Positions 1 to 10,887 of a stretch of 64,000 nucleotides of DNA are shown here, in pieces. This DNA is from Ypsolopha sequella (Eukaryota > Arthropoda > Insecta > Lepidoptera > Ypsolophidae). The notes below the pieces were generated by a model. It saw nothing but the letters and a program-made list of their open reading frames with translations, searched no databases and was not told the origin of the DNA. The position numbers and the translations under genes are program-made. Position 1 is the first letter of the stretch. The number at the start of each line of letters is the position of its first letter. Location of the stretch: assembly GCA_934047225.1 (NCBI GenBank), contig CAKOHE010000103.1, forward strand, positions 682,001 to 746,000, given 5' to 3'.

Positions 1-583
1 AGTATATATTTTTACAATAAGCTTTTTAATACCTACAATTTGATACCAATATTGTATTTTTATAAAATATTTTATTTATTTATTTTACTTTTTTTTATAT
101 TTCTCATTAGTGCTGAATTTTTTTTAACGCTATAGTTTTCCTGTAATTGGCCAGTTATGATCTATAATTGTCATTTTTTTCATATTTTTCGGTCTACCAG
201 TTTCGGAGGTAAGGGGGGGGACATATTTACAAATTTTTGGGGTTTTTTAAAGATTTCTCGAAACCAGTGGCAGTAAATATATTAAAAGTATATACTTTTA
301 GAATCAACTTTTTAATACCTACAATTTGATGCTCATTTTGTATTTTTAGGCAAATATTTTGTATTTTTTTCACTTTTGTTTTGGAAATATTTTGAACAAT
401 TTCAAATTTTTCATGTTTTTTTTTACACCCTCATATGTGGGCAAATTAATGCTATTTTTTTGTCAAATTTCATGTATTTATCTTTAACGGTGCTAAAGTT
501 ATGAGGCTGTGACATACGGACGGACGGACAACGGAGTCTCACCATAAAGGTTCCTTTTACCTTTTAGGTACTACGGAACCCTA
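1..583. repeat. AT-rich dispersed repeat with a lepidopteran-type 3' module
   Basis: No gene is visible. The stretch at about 10-70 (agctttttaatacctacaat and following) recurs imperfectly at about 300-370, so the region holds a diverged direct repeat. The end, about 500-583, contains the ggacggacggacaacggagt and ctacggaaccctaa motifs, which recur in modified form at 29995-30095. I associate this module with the ends of dispersed lepidopteran repeats. Which superfamily it belongs to is not decidable by eye. Confidence 0.5.
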
Positions 584-1034
584 ACAAGGTGACTTTTCCA
601 TCACCGTCCATATTTATACCGGAGGCTTGGTAAGTGATCAGCATCATGAATCGATAACAATTTCTGTGAAATTCGTATAATGAAATTTCGACTTCCCGTA
701 GTAATTCATTCCCAGTCCTGAGTGAATCACTATGGGCAGTCGAAATTTCGTGTAATGGAATTTTACAAAAATCGTTATTGGTTTATGATGCTGATCACTT
801 ACCAAGGCTTAAGGGTTGGTAAGTGTACAGCATCATGAATCGATAACAATTTTTGTGAAATTCGCATAATGAAATTTCGACTTCCCATAGTAATTCACTC
901 CCAGTCCTGAGTGAATCACTGGGGAGTCGAAATTTCATTTTGTGAATTTTACAAAAATCGTTATTGGTTCATGATGCTGTTCACTTACCAAGGCTCAAGT
1001 ATAAATTTGGACAATGTTCACAAATTCACCTTGT
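584..1034. mobile_element. TA-type MITE with a duplicated palindromic core
   Basis: The outer ends are ACAAGGTGAC at 584 and its complement ending TCACCTTGT at 1034, flanked by TA-rich bases that fit a TA target site. Inside lie two consecutive palindromic cores, about 624-809 and 814-995. Each runs from a ttggtaagtg...gcatcatgaatcgataac arm to its inverse gttattgg...catgatgctg...cacttacc. A single-core relative lies at 41588-41853. The core duplication therefore probably happened within this copy. No coding capacity. Confidence 0.75.
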
Positions 1035-2200
1035 ATATAAATATACAGGGTGCTTGGTAATTCGACCTATTCCTTGGGGTATACAAGAGATCATTTCCAA
1101 CAAATTAAGGCGATTACCATCGCCAAATTAGCAGCTCGATATTTGTCACTACGAATATCAACGGAAACGACATTGAAATAACGTTTATATCAGCGCGCAA
1201 TGCATAGTGGCTGTTACGACGCTCGCTGCGTCCTTGATAGGGCGAAATAGGAGAAAATTATACTTTTCACATGGACGTGATTGTTCGATTGAATAATCAT
1301 GTTATGTTTATAGCTATTAAGTTTATCTATTTATCAAAGCATAAATGAATTCAATCAGCCAAGCCACTTAGGAGCAGTAGGAAATTTAAGCCAAAAAACA
1401 CCATGCAGTAAAAAAAAAAATCATGTAGAAGTTTTGGTGGTATGAAAAAGAAAAATGTTGCATATGTTTTCTAAGAGTTGATTATTCATAATACATTTTT
1501 TCATTATTTTTGGTTTGGCCATAAACAAGGAGTAGGCTTTAGAAAGTACCCATTTGGCAATAGTAAGGCCCTTAAGTCCTATCAACTAGGTGTCGAAAAT
1601 GAATGGTCTCCGAGTTACGAAGGTTTTTATATTATTTTTCAAACTTTCAGACTAATAACCAAAAATAAATAATTTTGAAATAACTATTCCTCTCTCAGCA
1701 CTTATTTATTATATTTCTGATCAATGATAGATGAGTGACCATTAAAAAAAAAAATACGTGCCCTGAATTCCCATAATCTCAAAATTAAAAGGTCTTAAGT
1801 GGAATTCTTTTTGTGATCTTCAATTAATTTGTACTCTCCTGACTCTAACTTTAACACTACAGAGTTTCTGTCACTCATCTTTTTTCAAAATAAATAATAC
1901 GTGCGTCGTGTTATTCATCAGTCTTCAGTGATCACATCATCACGCACCAAAGTGTGGAAACAGACTGCATGTGTTTTTGTTATTGGTTACCTATCTATAC
2001 CTATAATATATAACTATACATCGTTACCGCGGAGCATTTCGGCGCTAGGGTTATCGGACGCATGTAGCGTAAATAATTTTCTTTCTATCTTCTATTTTTA
2101 ATTTTTCCAAAAAAAATGTCTAGTTGTTTACTAAATTTTAATGTTGTTTGTTTTTGCTCTATCTTAAATACGGTAATACAGACAAGTTTTAAATAATAAA
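1035..2200. other. No gene recognised
   Basis: About 1045-1250 starts with acagggtgcttggtaattcg, which looks like the end of another inverted-repeat element whose partner end I did not find. The rest is AT-rich with only short chance ORFs (for example 1478-1672 and 1901-2101), which have no recognisable domain. It is upstream of the first visible lin-54 exon and could contain an upstream non-coding exon that cannot be distinguished here. Confidence 0.4.
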
Positions 2201-2204
2201 AGTT

Positions 2205-2395
2205 AGGGTTCCGTACTCAGAGGGAGCCGAATTGTTTGTCAGGCGCTTCTATTTTAGCGCCTTGTTTTTTGACGCCTTTGATATTGCTGTTGCATCTGCA
2301 CTGTTGTTAATTCCCATAATATTTTTAGGGTTTTGTACCCATATTTTGTGGTGTAGGTACCTTCGTGCGCAAGTCCGACTCGTGCTTGGCCGAAT
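2205..2395 (+). repeat. Lepidopteran-type dispersed repeat module (gggttccgtac / agtccgactcg)
   Basis: The run ttagggttccgtactcag at 2203, followed by gggttttgtaccc and then gcgcaagtccgactcgtgct near 2370, is the pattern I associate with abundant dispersed repeats in moth and butterfly genomes. A partial inverse-type copy (ggaaccctaggtacacaag then tctgacttgcacatgacc) lies at about 17780-17825. No protein is encoded here. Confidence 0.55.
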
Positions 2396-3608
2396 TATTT
2401 TCTAATCGTCAAAGTAAATTTTCAATATTGGGTTCACATTTACCATAAAACAAAGTAAGTAAGTAATTCAAATTAATGAAAATCGGTGTTTTTGCGTGAA
2501 TTAATTTGATGTTATTTTTAGACTTCCTTAAAAAAATAATAAATAATTAGTCCATAAAAGTTTTGTTCCCAAAATATCCCAATAATTTATATTTCACGAA
2601 ATTTGCGTGCGACAACCCTTGCGCTGGCGGCATCGCACCGGATTTGCACTCGCAATAATGTATTCGAGTAGATAATGACAAGTGAGACGCGGCATGGAGA
2701 TTCCCGAGTACATCGTAAACGTAAAAGCTATTCAATTTGGGACTTTAGGCCCTACAATTAAGATTTACTAATGTGAAACGCACCGTCACCATGACTCCCG
2801 TACGCTCGTATTCTTGTATCATAAAAACGTATCTTTTTTGCATTTTGCAGTGGGATAAAAAGATTTCACCTTAACGGGACACCTGACGCTAGAACATCAA
2901 CAACACCAGGTTTTCAAGGGTTCATTGGAAGAAACTAGGTCTCTCTTCATATTGAAGAAAACATATTTGATTTATCGTTCTTTTATCTAGAGATTCCACC
3001 TATAAACAATGTTTTAAGATTTATACTTTTGTCAAAAAAAATGTTTACCACCCTCTTTTTTTTTTCCAAACGTTCGTTTGAAACGGGTTAAGACGCGGTT
3101 AAGAGACCAAATAATTTTTTTTATAAAATAGGCAATAGAAAAATATGTTACCTAAATCCAATATCTTTTTCCCTACAAAATATACTGACATATTTTGCTA
3201 AAAACACACCAATTTGTTGTTTCGCTGCGTGATCACTATAGTATTATGCGTCCAAGAATAAGAGGCCAAAGAGCCAACATATAATCGCTTCTATGAAAAG
3301 CAAATAAGGTCTTTGCCATTAGACTTATTGTGCTGGACGGGTAATAAAAAAAAGTTGCTAGGGTATGCCATCCTCTTAATCGAAGTTTTCAGGTATTTCA
3401 ATATTATTCAATAAAATACACGAAATTTTTTCGACTATTTATCAAATTGTAGCACAGCATTTATTGCATAACTCTATTGAAGTAATCTAACGGACTGTTT
3501 CGGACCAACCGAAATAGGGCTAGTCCGTTCGCTCCGCTGGAGTTTAGGGCTCACCATAAAAGTCCATCGGACCAGGTCCGAGTCCTATTTGAACGGACCA
3601 ACTTAGGG
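2396..3608. other. No gene recognised; flank of the 64-bp array
   Basis: AT-rich non-coding DNA. About 3255-3340 resembles the terminal sequence near 14735-14800 (agccaac...ataatcgc...tctttgccatt), so it is a MITE fragment. About 3490-3608 contains repeated cggacca / tccgttcg / aacggacc words. These may be the border of the element that carries the tandem array starting at 3609. Confidence 0.4.
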
Positions 3609-4316
3609 CTTTTATTTGGTCCATATGACAGCTCGGACTATCAGCTTACTCTTAGATCTAGACCAGGACATCCTTTTATTTGGTCCATGTGACAGCTCGG
3701 ACTATCAGCTTACTCTTAGATCTAGACCAGGACATCCTTTTATTTGGTCCATGTGACAGCTCGGACTATCAGCTTACTCTTAGATCTAGACCAGGACATC
3801 CTTTTATTTGGTCCATGTGACAGCTCGGACTATCAGCTTACTCTTAGATCTAGACCAGGACATCCTTTTATTTGGTCCATGTGACAGCTCGGACTATCAG
3901 CTTACTCTTAGATCTAGACCAGGACATCCTTTTATTTGGTCCATGTGACAGCTCGGACTATCAGCTTACTCTTAGATCTAGACCAGGACATCCTTTTATT
4001 TGGTCCATGTGACAGCTCGGACTATCAGCTTACTCTTAGATCTAGACCAGGACATCCTTTTATTTGGTCCATGTGACAGCTCGGACTATCAGCTTACTCT
4101 TAGATCTAGACCAGGACATCCTTTTATTTGGTCCATGTGACAGCTCGGACTATCAGCTTACTCTTAGATCTAGACCAGGACATCCTTTTATTTGGTCCAT
4201 GTGACAGCTCGGACTATCAGCTTACTCTTAGATCTAGACCAGGACATCCTTTTATTTGGTCCATGTGACAGCTCGGACTATCAGCTTACTCTTAGATCTA
4301 GACCAGGACATCCTTT
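3609..4316. repeat. 64-bp minisatellite, 11 near-identical copies
   Basis: The unit begins cttttatttggtccatgtga and ends agaccaggacatc, and it repeats every 64 bases about eleven times. Anchor positions 3671, 3735, 3799 ... 4311 are exactly 64 apart. Copies look identical apart from the first, which has catatg where the others have catgtg. Each unit holds an AGATCT site inside agatctaga. The near-absence of divergence indicates recent expansion or homogenisation. Such minisatellites are often found inside rolling-circle or foldback elements, but I see no defining ends. Confidence 0.95.
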
Positions 4317-5244
4317 CGTACTTTCGTTTTTAGTGCCTTTGGTTATTTAATTCAAAAGAAACAACATGCAAAATAAAAAATGAATGATCTCCAGTTCCTG
4401 TTTGTCTAACGAACACAATATAATAGTATGTAAAATATTTTGGACGACTACTGTGTTATATGAGTAACTAAATGGATGTTTACTGTGAAATTCAATTGGT
4501 TTTGGAAACGGAAACTGGTGTTAATACTCGTCTAACGAACAATTTTTACGCTTTATTTTGTGCTCTTCTTCTCTAGATAACTATACAGGCCGTAAACTTA
4601 ATTATGTGCTTCCCAAAATATGTTTTGACTGAAAGAAAAGTGAAATAGATTGAAAAACATTTATGGAAAAAATCATGGTAATATGTGTTTACGTAAAGAT
4701 TACATGAAAAATAAAGCGGTTAAGAAATTTCCGAAAAAAATGACAAAATTAAATTTATCATCCATAATACGAAACCCTGACTCGCACTTGGCTGTTTTTT
4801 TTAAATGTTACAATCATCAAGACATCATAGAGTTAATAAAATAATATTTTTATCAATAAGCGTAATAGGTAACAATGAGCTGATTGATGTTGTATTCTTT
4901 ATTTTTAGGGTTTAATTTGATTAAAACAAAAAATTTAAATACCAATCATTTATTTATTTTCCTTTTATTACAATAAATGAATGCTTCTTCTTGAATATTG
5001 TCTTCGGCGTCAAAATATTTACTGATACCGCCTAATAATTTATTTGTGGATTTACAACGATTATACACAAAAAATACACGGTTCAATTATACACGGGTCA
5101 GTAAAATATAGCAGAGCCACCAAAGTCCAAAAAACCAAGCCAAGTCGTCGGGAGAAAGCACAAAAAACAGGGAAAAACACCACTGAGCACTTCCAAATCT
5201 CATTTAATGAAAACGGAAAAAAAAAGACATGACAAATATCCATC
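4317..5244. other. No gene recognised
   Basis: AT-rich sequence. Short open frames at 4650-4844 and 5044-5232 are Lys/Asn-rich and have no recognisable domain, so I read them as chance. Nothing else stands out before the MITE at 5245. Confidence 0.4.
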
Positions 5245-5642
5245 CAGTGTTGCCACTTAGGAAAAAAATAAATTCCCCAAACCTTTTTCAAAAGTATCTA
5301 GATTAAAAATGATATTTATAAAAACCAGCTGGAAGTCGCTAAAATTTTCAAGTAATATCTCTTCTAATAAGATAAGAGGTAATTAAAAGAAAATATGGTA
5401 AAGTCAATTCTTTATGGTTAACGTAATGTTGCGTTGTGTATTGAAAATACATTCAGTTTATTTTTCTTCAATGTTTTTTTTTTCTATATTCAAGATGTTT
5501 ATTGATCATTCTTAAGAAATATACAGGTAGTTAACTACCTTATAAAGTCGCTAAAGCATTTTTAGGGTCTAATAAAAATTACGGCTAAAAATCTCAAAAA
5601 TCTGCTAGATCTAGCGACAAAGTCACTAAAATGGCAACACTG
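5245..5642. mobile_element. hAT-type MITE (CAGTGTTGCCA ends)
   Basis: The 5' end CAGTGTTGCCACTTAG and the 3' end ATGGCAACACTG are inverted repeats. Flanking octamers TATCCATC and CTTCCATC match at 6 of 8 positions, which suggests an eroded 8-bp target duplication. The CAGTG start fits the hAT terminal consensus (YARNG). It shares its terminal word with elements at 36726, 46380 and 51050 but not its interior. No coding capacity. Confidence 0.7.
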
Positions 5643-6419
5643 CTTCCATCTGCCATAGTAATTAACGTTCCGTTTCAACAAAACCCACGCAAACTTCTTT
5701 TATTTCAAAGAATTTTGTTTTATCCCCAAGGTATTTTTGCTGCAGTTTAATTTATTATGTGATATTTGAAATCTTTATGGTTCTATTAATAAAGTAGACA
5801 AATTACTAGACTTTATGAAATAACTATCTAGAGTGGAAAGAAACGTTTTATGTTTGGTAGCGCCCTCTGTTGAGCAATGTCAGACCATTTTTACTATCGC
5901 GATTTTGTACTGGAGCTAAAATGTACTGAGTGAAAGGACCCTGCCATATGCATTTTGGTTGTTTTACATAGAAATTTAACTTTGTTTTTGTGGGTCAAAA
6001 GTTTATTTTGGTCTAAAATAGCTGCGAGTGATTAGACATTGAGACACTCTTGCAAAACTATTACGAAACCCACTTTGTTAGTTTTGTAAACATGCACTTG
6101 TCTCCCAGTGTCTCACATTATGTTGCAGTTGTACAAAATACAATTTTATTATTAAACCTGTTCTACTAGTACAGTACTAGCACAGTACCAATAAGTACTA
6201 GTACAATAAAATAGGAAGAAAGAAAGGAAAAATTTATTTGGGAACAAAAAGAATACATAGCAAAGAAACATATAGGTACATAATAACTATTAACTTAAAA
6301 CTAGTACTTATAATTAACATATTAAACACAATAGTCAAAAATTAGGATGAAGCTAAATAATAAATTAAAAATGATTACTATTAAAAGTAGTAAATTTAAA
6401 CATTTCAATAATTTCTCAG

Positions 6420-6538
6420 GTCCAGGGCTGATGGGTGATCAGTTCACAATTGGTGGTGACACTGAGTATGTGGACATGGCCTGTTCTGTTCCACTAGACC
6501 AGGAAAGCCATGGACTTGTCACTACTAATGTTGAATCT
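6420..6538 (+). CDS. lin-54: lin-54/Mip120-like, first visible coding exon
   Basis: The exon follows an AG at 6418-6419 (tttctcag) and ends before a GTAAGT donor at 6539. I place the start codon at ATG 6431-6433, giving 36 residues that begin MGDQFTIGGDTEYVDMACS and end NVES in phase 0. The short Asp/Glu-rich N-terminus fits a LIN54-type protein, which begins with an acidic unstructured stretch. The alternative is that the exon is internal and read through from an upstream exon, because the frame is open to its 5' edge. LIN54 is the sequence-specific DNA-binding subunit of MuvB, which pairs with E2F/DP/RB or Myb to control cell-cycle genes in the nucleus. The gene name rests on the downstream exons. 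Confidence 0.65.
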
Positions 6539-7035
6539 GTAAGTATTTGTTGTTTATCCAGGCTGTAAATATACCATATTTTTTATTCCTATATTTTTAG
6601 CTTACGTAAGTTACTTAAGTATTTTTTTTATATTTCCCTGTGTTATATATATTTTTTTTATCCTATTCTATGGTAAATCAATCAAACAATTTATTTATTG
6701 CCATAAATCACATGTACATTAATTTCAAGATGTTATTTATTTACAATTAGTTCCAATATGATTTTACCAATAAGGTGTAGCTAGGTAAATTCTTCATATT
6801 AATTACACTATTCTAGTAACTATACATTGTACATACATTGACTCATGTATGTATCATATTTTCTAATAAATATACAAAGCTATATCCCTTTAGCTTAAAA
6901 ATATTGTAAACTGATATTGTTAGATCTGTCCGACAATATCAATCGCATGTGAACTCATACTACTCTTTCCTTTTCTCCCCTCGCTTCAGCCCCGTCCTGA
7001 TTCAGTCGAACTATATTTGAAATTTTGTTTTCCAG
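6539..7035 (+). other. lin-54 intron 1
   Basis: A 497-base intron with GTAAGT donor and tttgttttccag acceptor. AT-rich; no repeat or RNA gene is obvious inside it. Confidence 0.6.
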
Positions 7036-7143
7036 CAACCCCAAATGACCCCCGAGACGATGATGGACTTGCAGTTTGAGCCTCAAACCATTTACACGTC
7101 TACACCGACCACTAGCACTCAACAAGTCACTTATTCAGTCAAG
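7036..7143 (+). CDS. lin-54: lin-54/Mip120-like, exon 2
   Basis: Bounded by ttttgttttccag and a GTATAT donor at 7144. It is 108 bases, 36 codons, phase 0 at both ends. It encodes a Gln/Thr/Pro-rich segment (QPQMTPETMMDLQFEPQTIY and following, ending TTSTQQVTYSVK). The composition is that of an unstructured transcription-factor linker. An in-frame, phase-0 exon following a phase-0 donor supports the pair belonging to one gene. Confidence 0.7.
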
Positions 7144-7398
7144 GTATATAAAATACAGAATGTAAGGGTGATTCTTCAAATTTCCATATTTTTGTGTCTA
7201 TTATAAGATTTATAAGTTAAATGATATTGCTGCTTTGTTCTCAAATCAAGTTGTCTCGTTTTTATGGCTATACAAAACTGAGACAATAAGCTAAAAGACG
7301 CAAAAATGTCATTACCTAAAAAGCGGTAAAGCAGTTTCTGAAATAAAGAGAATCTTACTAAGCGACAATCAGGGTATTTCATAGCTAAAACCGCTTAA

Positions 7399-7815
7399 GG
7401 GGCTGCACTATGCTAAAATTCAGTCCTGCTCTAACGCGTTTGTTTTTTAACTCTATCCTGCTCTAATCAGATGCCGCGCACGCAAAACTTCAGTTATTTT
7501 GAAATCGTGGCTCCATCTAGATATTAACCATAATTTCTTTATGTAATAAAGTTGCTTTTTTCTAGTTAGTATCTGCGTGTGTTGGTTTCGTTTCAATATG
7601 TTTTGAAACATGGAAACTGAATCGCTTTTTTCGTGAAATTCATGCTTTTTTAAAAGTTACATAATTAACAGAAGATTGAAAGTATGATAATTTATAAAGT
7701 GTAATTAATAATTGCCTTGTGTCACAAAACACGCCTTATTTTTTTTAAACTTTTATCATCTACATTGACGGGACTGAATCCAATACAAAACTGATATTTA
7801 GCATTGCGGAGCCCC
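7399..7815. mobile_element. TTAA-target MITE in lin-54 intron 2
   Basis: Identical TTAA tetramers lie at 7395-7398 and 7816-7819. Ends GGGGCTGCACTATGCTAAA and TTTAGCATTGCGGAGCCCC are inverted repeats. A TTAA target is typical of piggyBac and Kolobok elements. It is non-coding and 417 bases long. A second TTAA element with GGGGCTTCA ends is at 62565-63045. Confidence 0.8.
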
Positions 7816-7827
7816 TTAAGGTCAAAC

Positions 7828-7972
7828 GTCAGTCGCTTAGCGCTAAGTGTATGCACTTTGTTTTTCTTGTTAACAAAGTGCATACACTTAGCGCTTAGCG
7901 ACTGACAATCTGTGGCAATTGACGCCAATAGTTCAATTTAATCTCTCTAATAATTGGCGTCAATTGCCACAT
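7828..7972. repeat. Two consecutive hairpins, the first with 35-bp arms
   Basis: Arm 7828-7862 (gtcagtcgcttagcgctaag and following) is the inverse of 7872-7906 with one mismatch in 35, separated by a 9-base loop. A second hairpin follows: tgtggcaattgacgccaat at 7911-7929 against attggcgtcaattgccaca at 7954-7972. The sequence just after it (about 7970-8035) recurs at about 9455-9520 with modest divergence, so the structure belongs to a dispersed element. Confidence 0.85.
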
Positions 7973-8284
7973 ACCAAAAGGTTTTTCAATTTTCAACTTC
8001 TAAACAAGAAAAACAAAGTTAAGTTGTGCACTTTGCACTAAGCGACTGATGTTTACCCTTAAATTATAATTCTCAAATTTGAAATCGAGGGTAAAACTTG
8101 ATTGTTCTACTACTGGGCTGTCTCAATACATCACTGTGTAAGACTCAAGATTCAAAGATATTCACACCCAGATATACCTTTTTCTTTTGTCTTTGCAATC
8201 ATTTGATGCTGCGAAAAATCACCTCTGAGCTCTTTGTAATATTGTTGTAACGTTATGTTGTTACGTTAACTTCACAATTCGCAG

Positions 8285-8492
8285 CCCCGCACGCCCCGGC
8301 CAGTGGCCATAGCACCCAAGGAAGTGGCGATCGGGCCGAAGCCTGGCCCGATTGTGTCCAAGCCGTTTTTCACGACGAAGCAGTACACGCTCGCGCCCAA
8401 GTCCGGCCCTGTGGCGCTGGGAGGGCCGCGGGCCACACTCAAGAAAGTGCACGTCACTGGCGTTGGGCAGAAGCCTGAACAGACCGTTATTG
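8285..8492 (+). CDS. lin-54: lin-54/Mip120-like, exon 3
   Basis: Starts after caattcgcag and stops before a GTGGGT donor at 8493. It is 208 bases, entering in phase 0 and leaving in phase 1. GC content is much higher than its surroundings. It encodes a basic, Pro/Lys/Gly-rich segment (PRPVAIAPKEVAIGPKPG, then KPFFTTKQYTLAPKSGPVAL, ending GQKPEQTVI). Such Lys-Pro-Ile/Val repeats are characteristic of the region upstream of the CXC domain in LIN54 proteins. The antisense frames across it are shadows. Confidence 0.75.
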
Positions 8493-9703
8493 GTGGGTAT
8501 ATGTAGACTATGTCCACAGATATAAACTGACTGAAAATCAGCGCTGAGGGATTACACCTTCAGCACATCGCTGAGTCAGTTGCCTTTTTCAGCAACAGCC
8601 TACCGTATAGTTCTAATGTAATTTGAATTAAAATAGATGTAAGAAGAAATATTGGTTGTGCCCTTTTTTCTGTTCACATAAATAACGGTAACGCCATCTA
8701 GGGCAGGAATGCGCAAACCCTTTAGTTCCTGCTGCCGCCGCAAAGTGTTGTTGTTCGATATCCCGACAACATCCGAAGGCTTACGGAAATTCCCGAACTG
8801 TTTGAAAAGCAACAACGGTGAATTCTCGACGCTTCTTCAGATTGGCTACAACCACCGCGTCGCTTAGCTTAGACAGATCATATTCAACCGCCGCCGCCGA
8901 CGCCTCCGCTGGCTTCTTATTTACTATTATAATTGGGGGCCCCCCCGGAACGCTTGAGACTTTAAGTGCTGTGCTTGATCTGTGCTTTGGGAGTGCTTTT
9001 CATCACCAGATTACCAAGAATCAAGAGGACATCATCCAGGCAACTATCGGTGAATGCTTTCTCCCTTTGTGGCATCTTCCATGTTTATGTGAACACTGTA
9101 CTTCTTGTAAAACATAATTATAATCTCGTTTACATAACCGATATAAGGTTTATACCTTACCTATATCTATATTCCCCGCATTCCGCATCACCAAATATTG
9201 TATGTATTGTATTGTAAGTGTGGCTTTTGCCGGAATAAATTGTGTTTCTTTCTTTCTTTCATATATATCTAAATAGATGGCACAAGTGTATGTACTTTGC
9301 ATGCTAAAAAACTCGCCAGAAGAGAGAGCAATGTTCTTCCTTCACAGATATTGGCTCCTACAGCTTTGACTCTTACGTCTTAACTCCTTCTAAAATTCAA
9401 ACCGCTGTCAACCGTTTATTGTAAATGTGACACTAATACTGAGCGATTGGTATTAACTGCCACATACCAAAATGTTTTTCAATTTTTAACTTCTAAACAA
9501 GAAATACAAAGTTAGGTGATGCACAAAAGAAGCTTACAAATTTTGAGAGCTTAAAATCATTCATGAAGTTGATAATTCAGTTAGTGATGCCATTATCCTT
9601 AAGGTTACTTTTTTGTTCATGCTACTAAAATTATTTTATTTAGTATTAGTACTCCTATTCGTGGTCTTTAACTAAATAAAAAACACCGTATGGTATGTCT
9701 CAG
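8493..9703 (+). other. lin-54 intron 3 with retroelement-like 3' debris
   Basis: About 8690-9265 looks like the 3' part of a non-LTR element. It has a coding-like but unrecognised stretch (8818-9117), then a terminal ggaataaattgtgtttc followed by short TTTC repeats at about 9238-9260. About 9455-9520 repeats sequence from 7970-8035. No independent gene can be supported. Confidence 0.4.
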
Positions 9704-9837
9704 ATGAGGCTGGTGCGTCGGATCAGTCTGCAGTGATCACTAAGCTGACTGCGGCGGGGAGCGGCGCCACCGGAGCGCCCAGGTTCGTCACCATGCAACA
9801 GAGAACAGTGCCCGTGCCGCTCTCTGTACAAAACAAG
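9704..9837 (+). CDS. lin-54: lin-54/Mip120-like, exon 4
   Basis: Follows tatgtctcag and ends at a strong GTGAGT donor (9838). It is 134 bases, entering in phase 1 from exon 3 and leaving in phase 0. The junction reads smoothly (QTVI-DEAGASDQSAV). It encodes ITKLTAAGSGATGAPRF and then VTMQQRTVPVPLSVQNK. The Ala/Gly/Val-rich composition matches the neighbouring exons. The fitting phase is the main evidence for the connection. Confidence 0.75.
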
Positions 9838-10329
9838 GTGAGTTAAGTACCGTATCATATCTCCCTGGACCAGTGACGTATTTTAAGATTTGCGCCCTGG
9901 GCCTGTAAGGTTTGCTGCCCCATTAATGAACGAGAAAAAAGCAAAAATATTTCAATAACTAAATTAAATTAAACCCAGAAGTGTGTTGATTTGGACTTAG
10001 AATGGTGATAATGAAAAACTCATAAAGGCCATACAAAGATATAAACACCATTGATTCAATAATTAATTTTTTCCTCGAAGGACAATATTTTTAAAATAAA
10101 AGTATAAAGTCAAAAAGCAATTGGCCAAGGCTCTATATTAAGATCCGGGTTCGGAATTTTAGAGCATAGTATTTGTGTATTGAACGTTAATACACCTGAA
10201 TATGATAAGATTGATGGATGTGGAAGAGGCGAAAGCGGTGGTGTCTAAGAATCGTAGCAGATGGAAATCTGTTTTCGCAGCCTGCCCCTCTGGAAGACAG
10301 GCGTGGATATAATGTATATTAGTACTTGT

Positions 10330-10765
10330 CACAAATTTAGTTAAATACCGTAGTAAGTTTGAGACTGCAAAAGAACGGGAATTAAGGCTGGCCTCTCAGC
10401 GTAAGGACATGCCAAGTAATTTTTGTCCCAAGTTAGATATTTTTAAGCATTCAACAAGGTATCAATCAATTGCTCTATTTAACAAGTTGCCATCTGAGTT
10501 AAACTACACTTTGTTCAAAACGAAGCTACGACAGTTCCTATTAGAGAAGTGCTTTTACGAAGTAGACGAATTGTAATTTAATTTGTTGATATTTGGATTT
10601 ATGTTTTATTTTTGCTTTATATTTATATTTGTATTTAATGACATGTTTTTTGACAGAAATTTTTTTGTCTTTGTTTTTAATTTAACAGTATTTTAGTTTC
10701 TAAGGATTGATATTCAAATGCAATATATATTGTTAAATGAATCAAATAAATGAAATGAAATGTAT
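10330..10765 (+). pseudogene. LINE reverse-transcriptase C-terminal fragment and tail
   Basis: About 10365-10575 translates to a C-terminal segment of a jockey/CR1-type LINE ORF2 protein (FNKLPSELNYTLFKTKLRQF and a short tail ending at TAA). It resembles the C-terminus of the more complete LINE at 48103-49749 (FYNKLPKEVLTLSENKFKLY). The 3' end carries a degenerate TGAAA-type repeat at about 10737-10762. It is heavily 5'-truncated and lies in lin-54 intron 4. Confidence 0.6.
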
Positions 10766-10887
10766 GTAAGTTGAGCCTCTTTGACTATTCCGTGACCGTC
10801 CAAGCTCTGAAACATCACTGATACCACTTTTGGCATGTATGTGACGATAGACTTTATATATTGGTTTTAACAAAGAAGTTGTGTAAA

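Noticed and set aside
3609..4316. CRISPR array
   Set aside because: The repeats are contiguous 64-base units without unique spacers, and the genome is eukaryotic.
8261..8517. Two GC-rich antisense open frames
   Set aside because: They lie exactly over lin-54 exon 3, whose + frame is bounded by good splice sites and in phase with its neighbours. The antisense frames are shadows.
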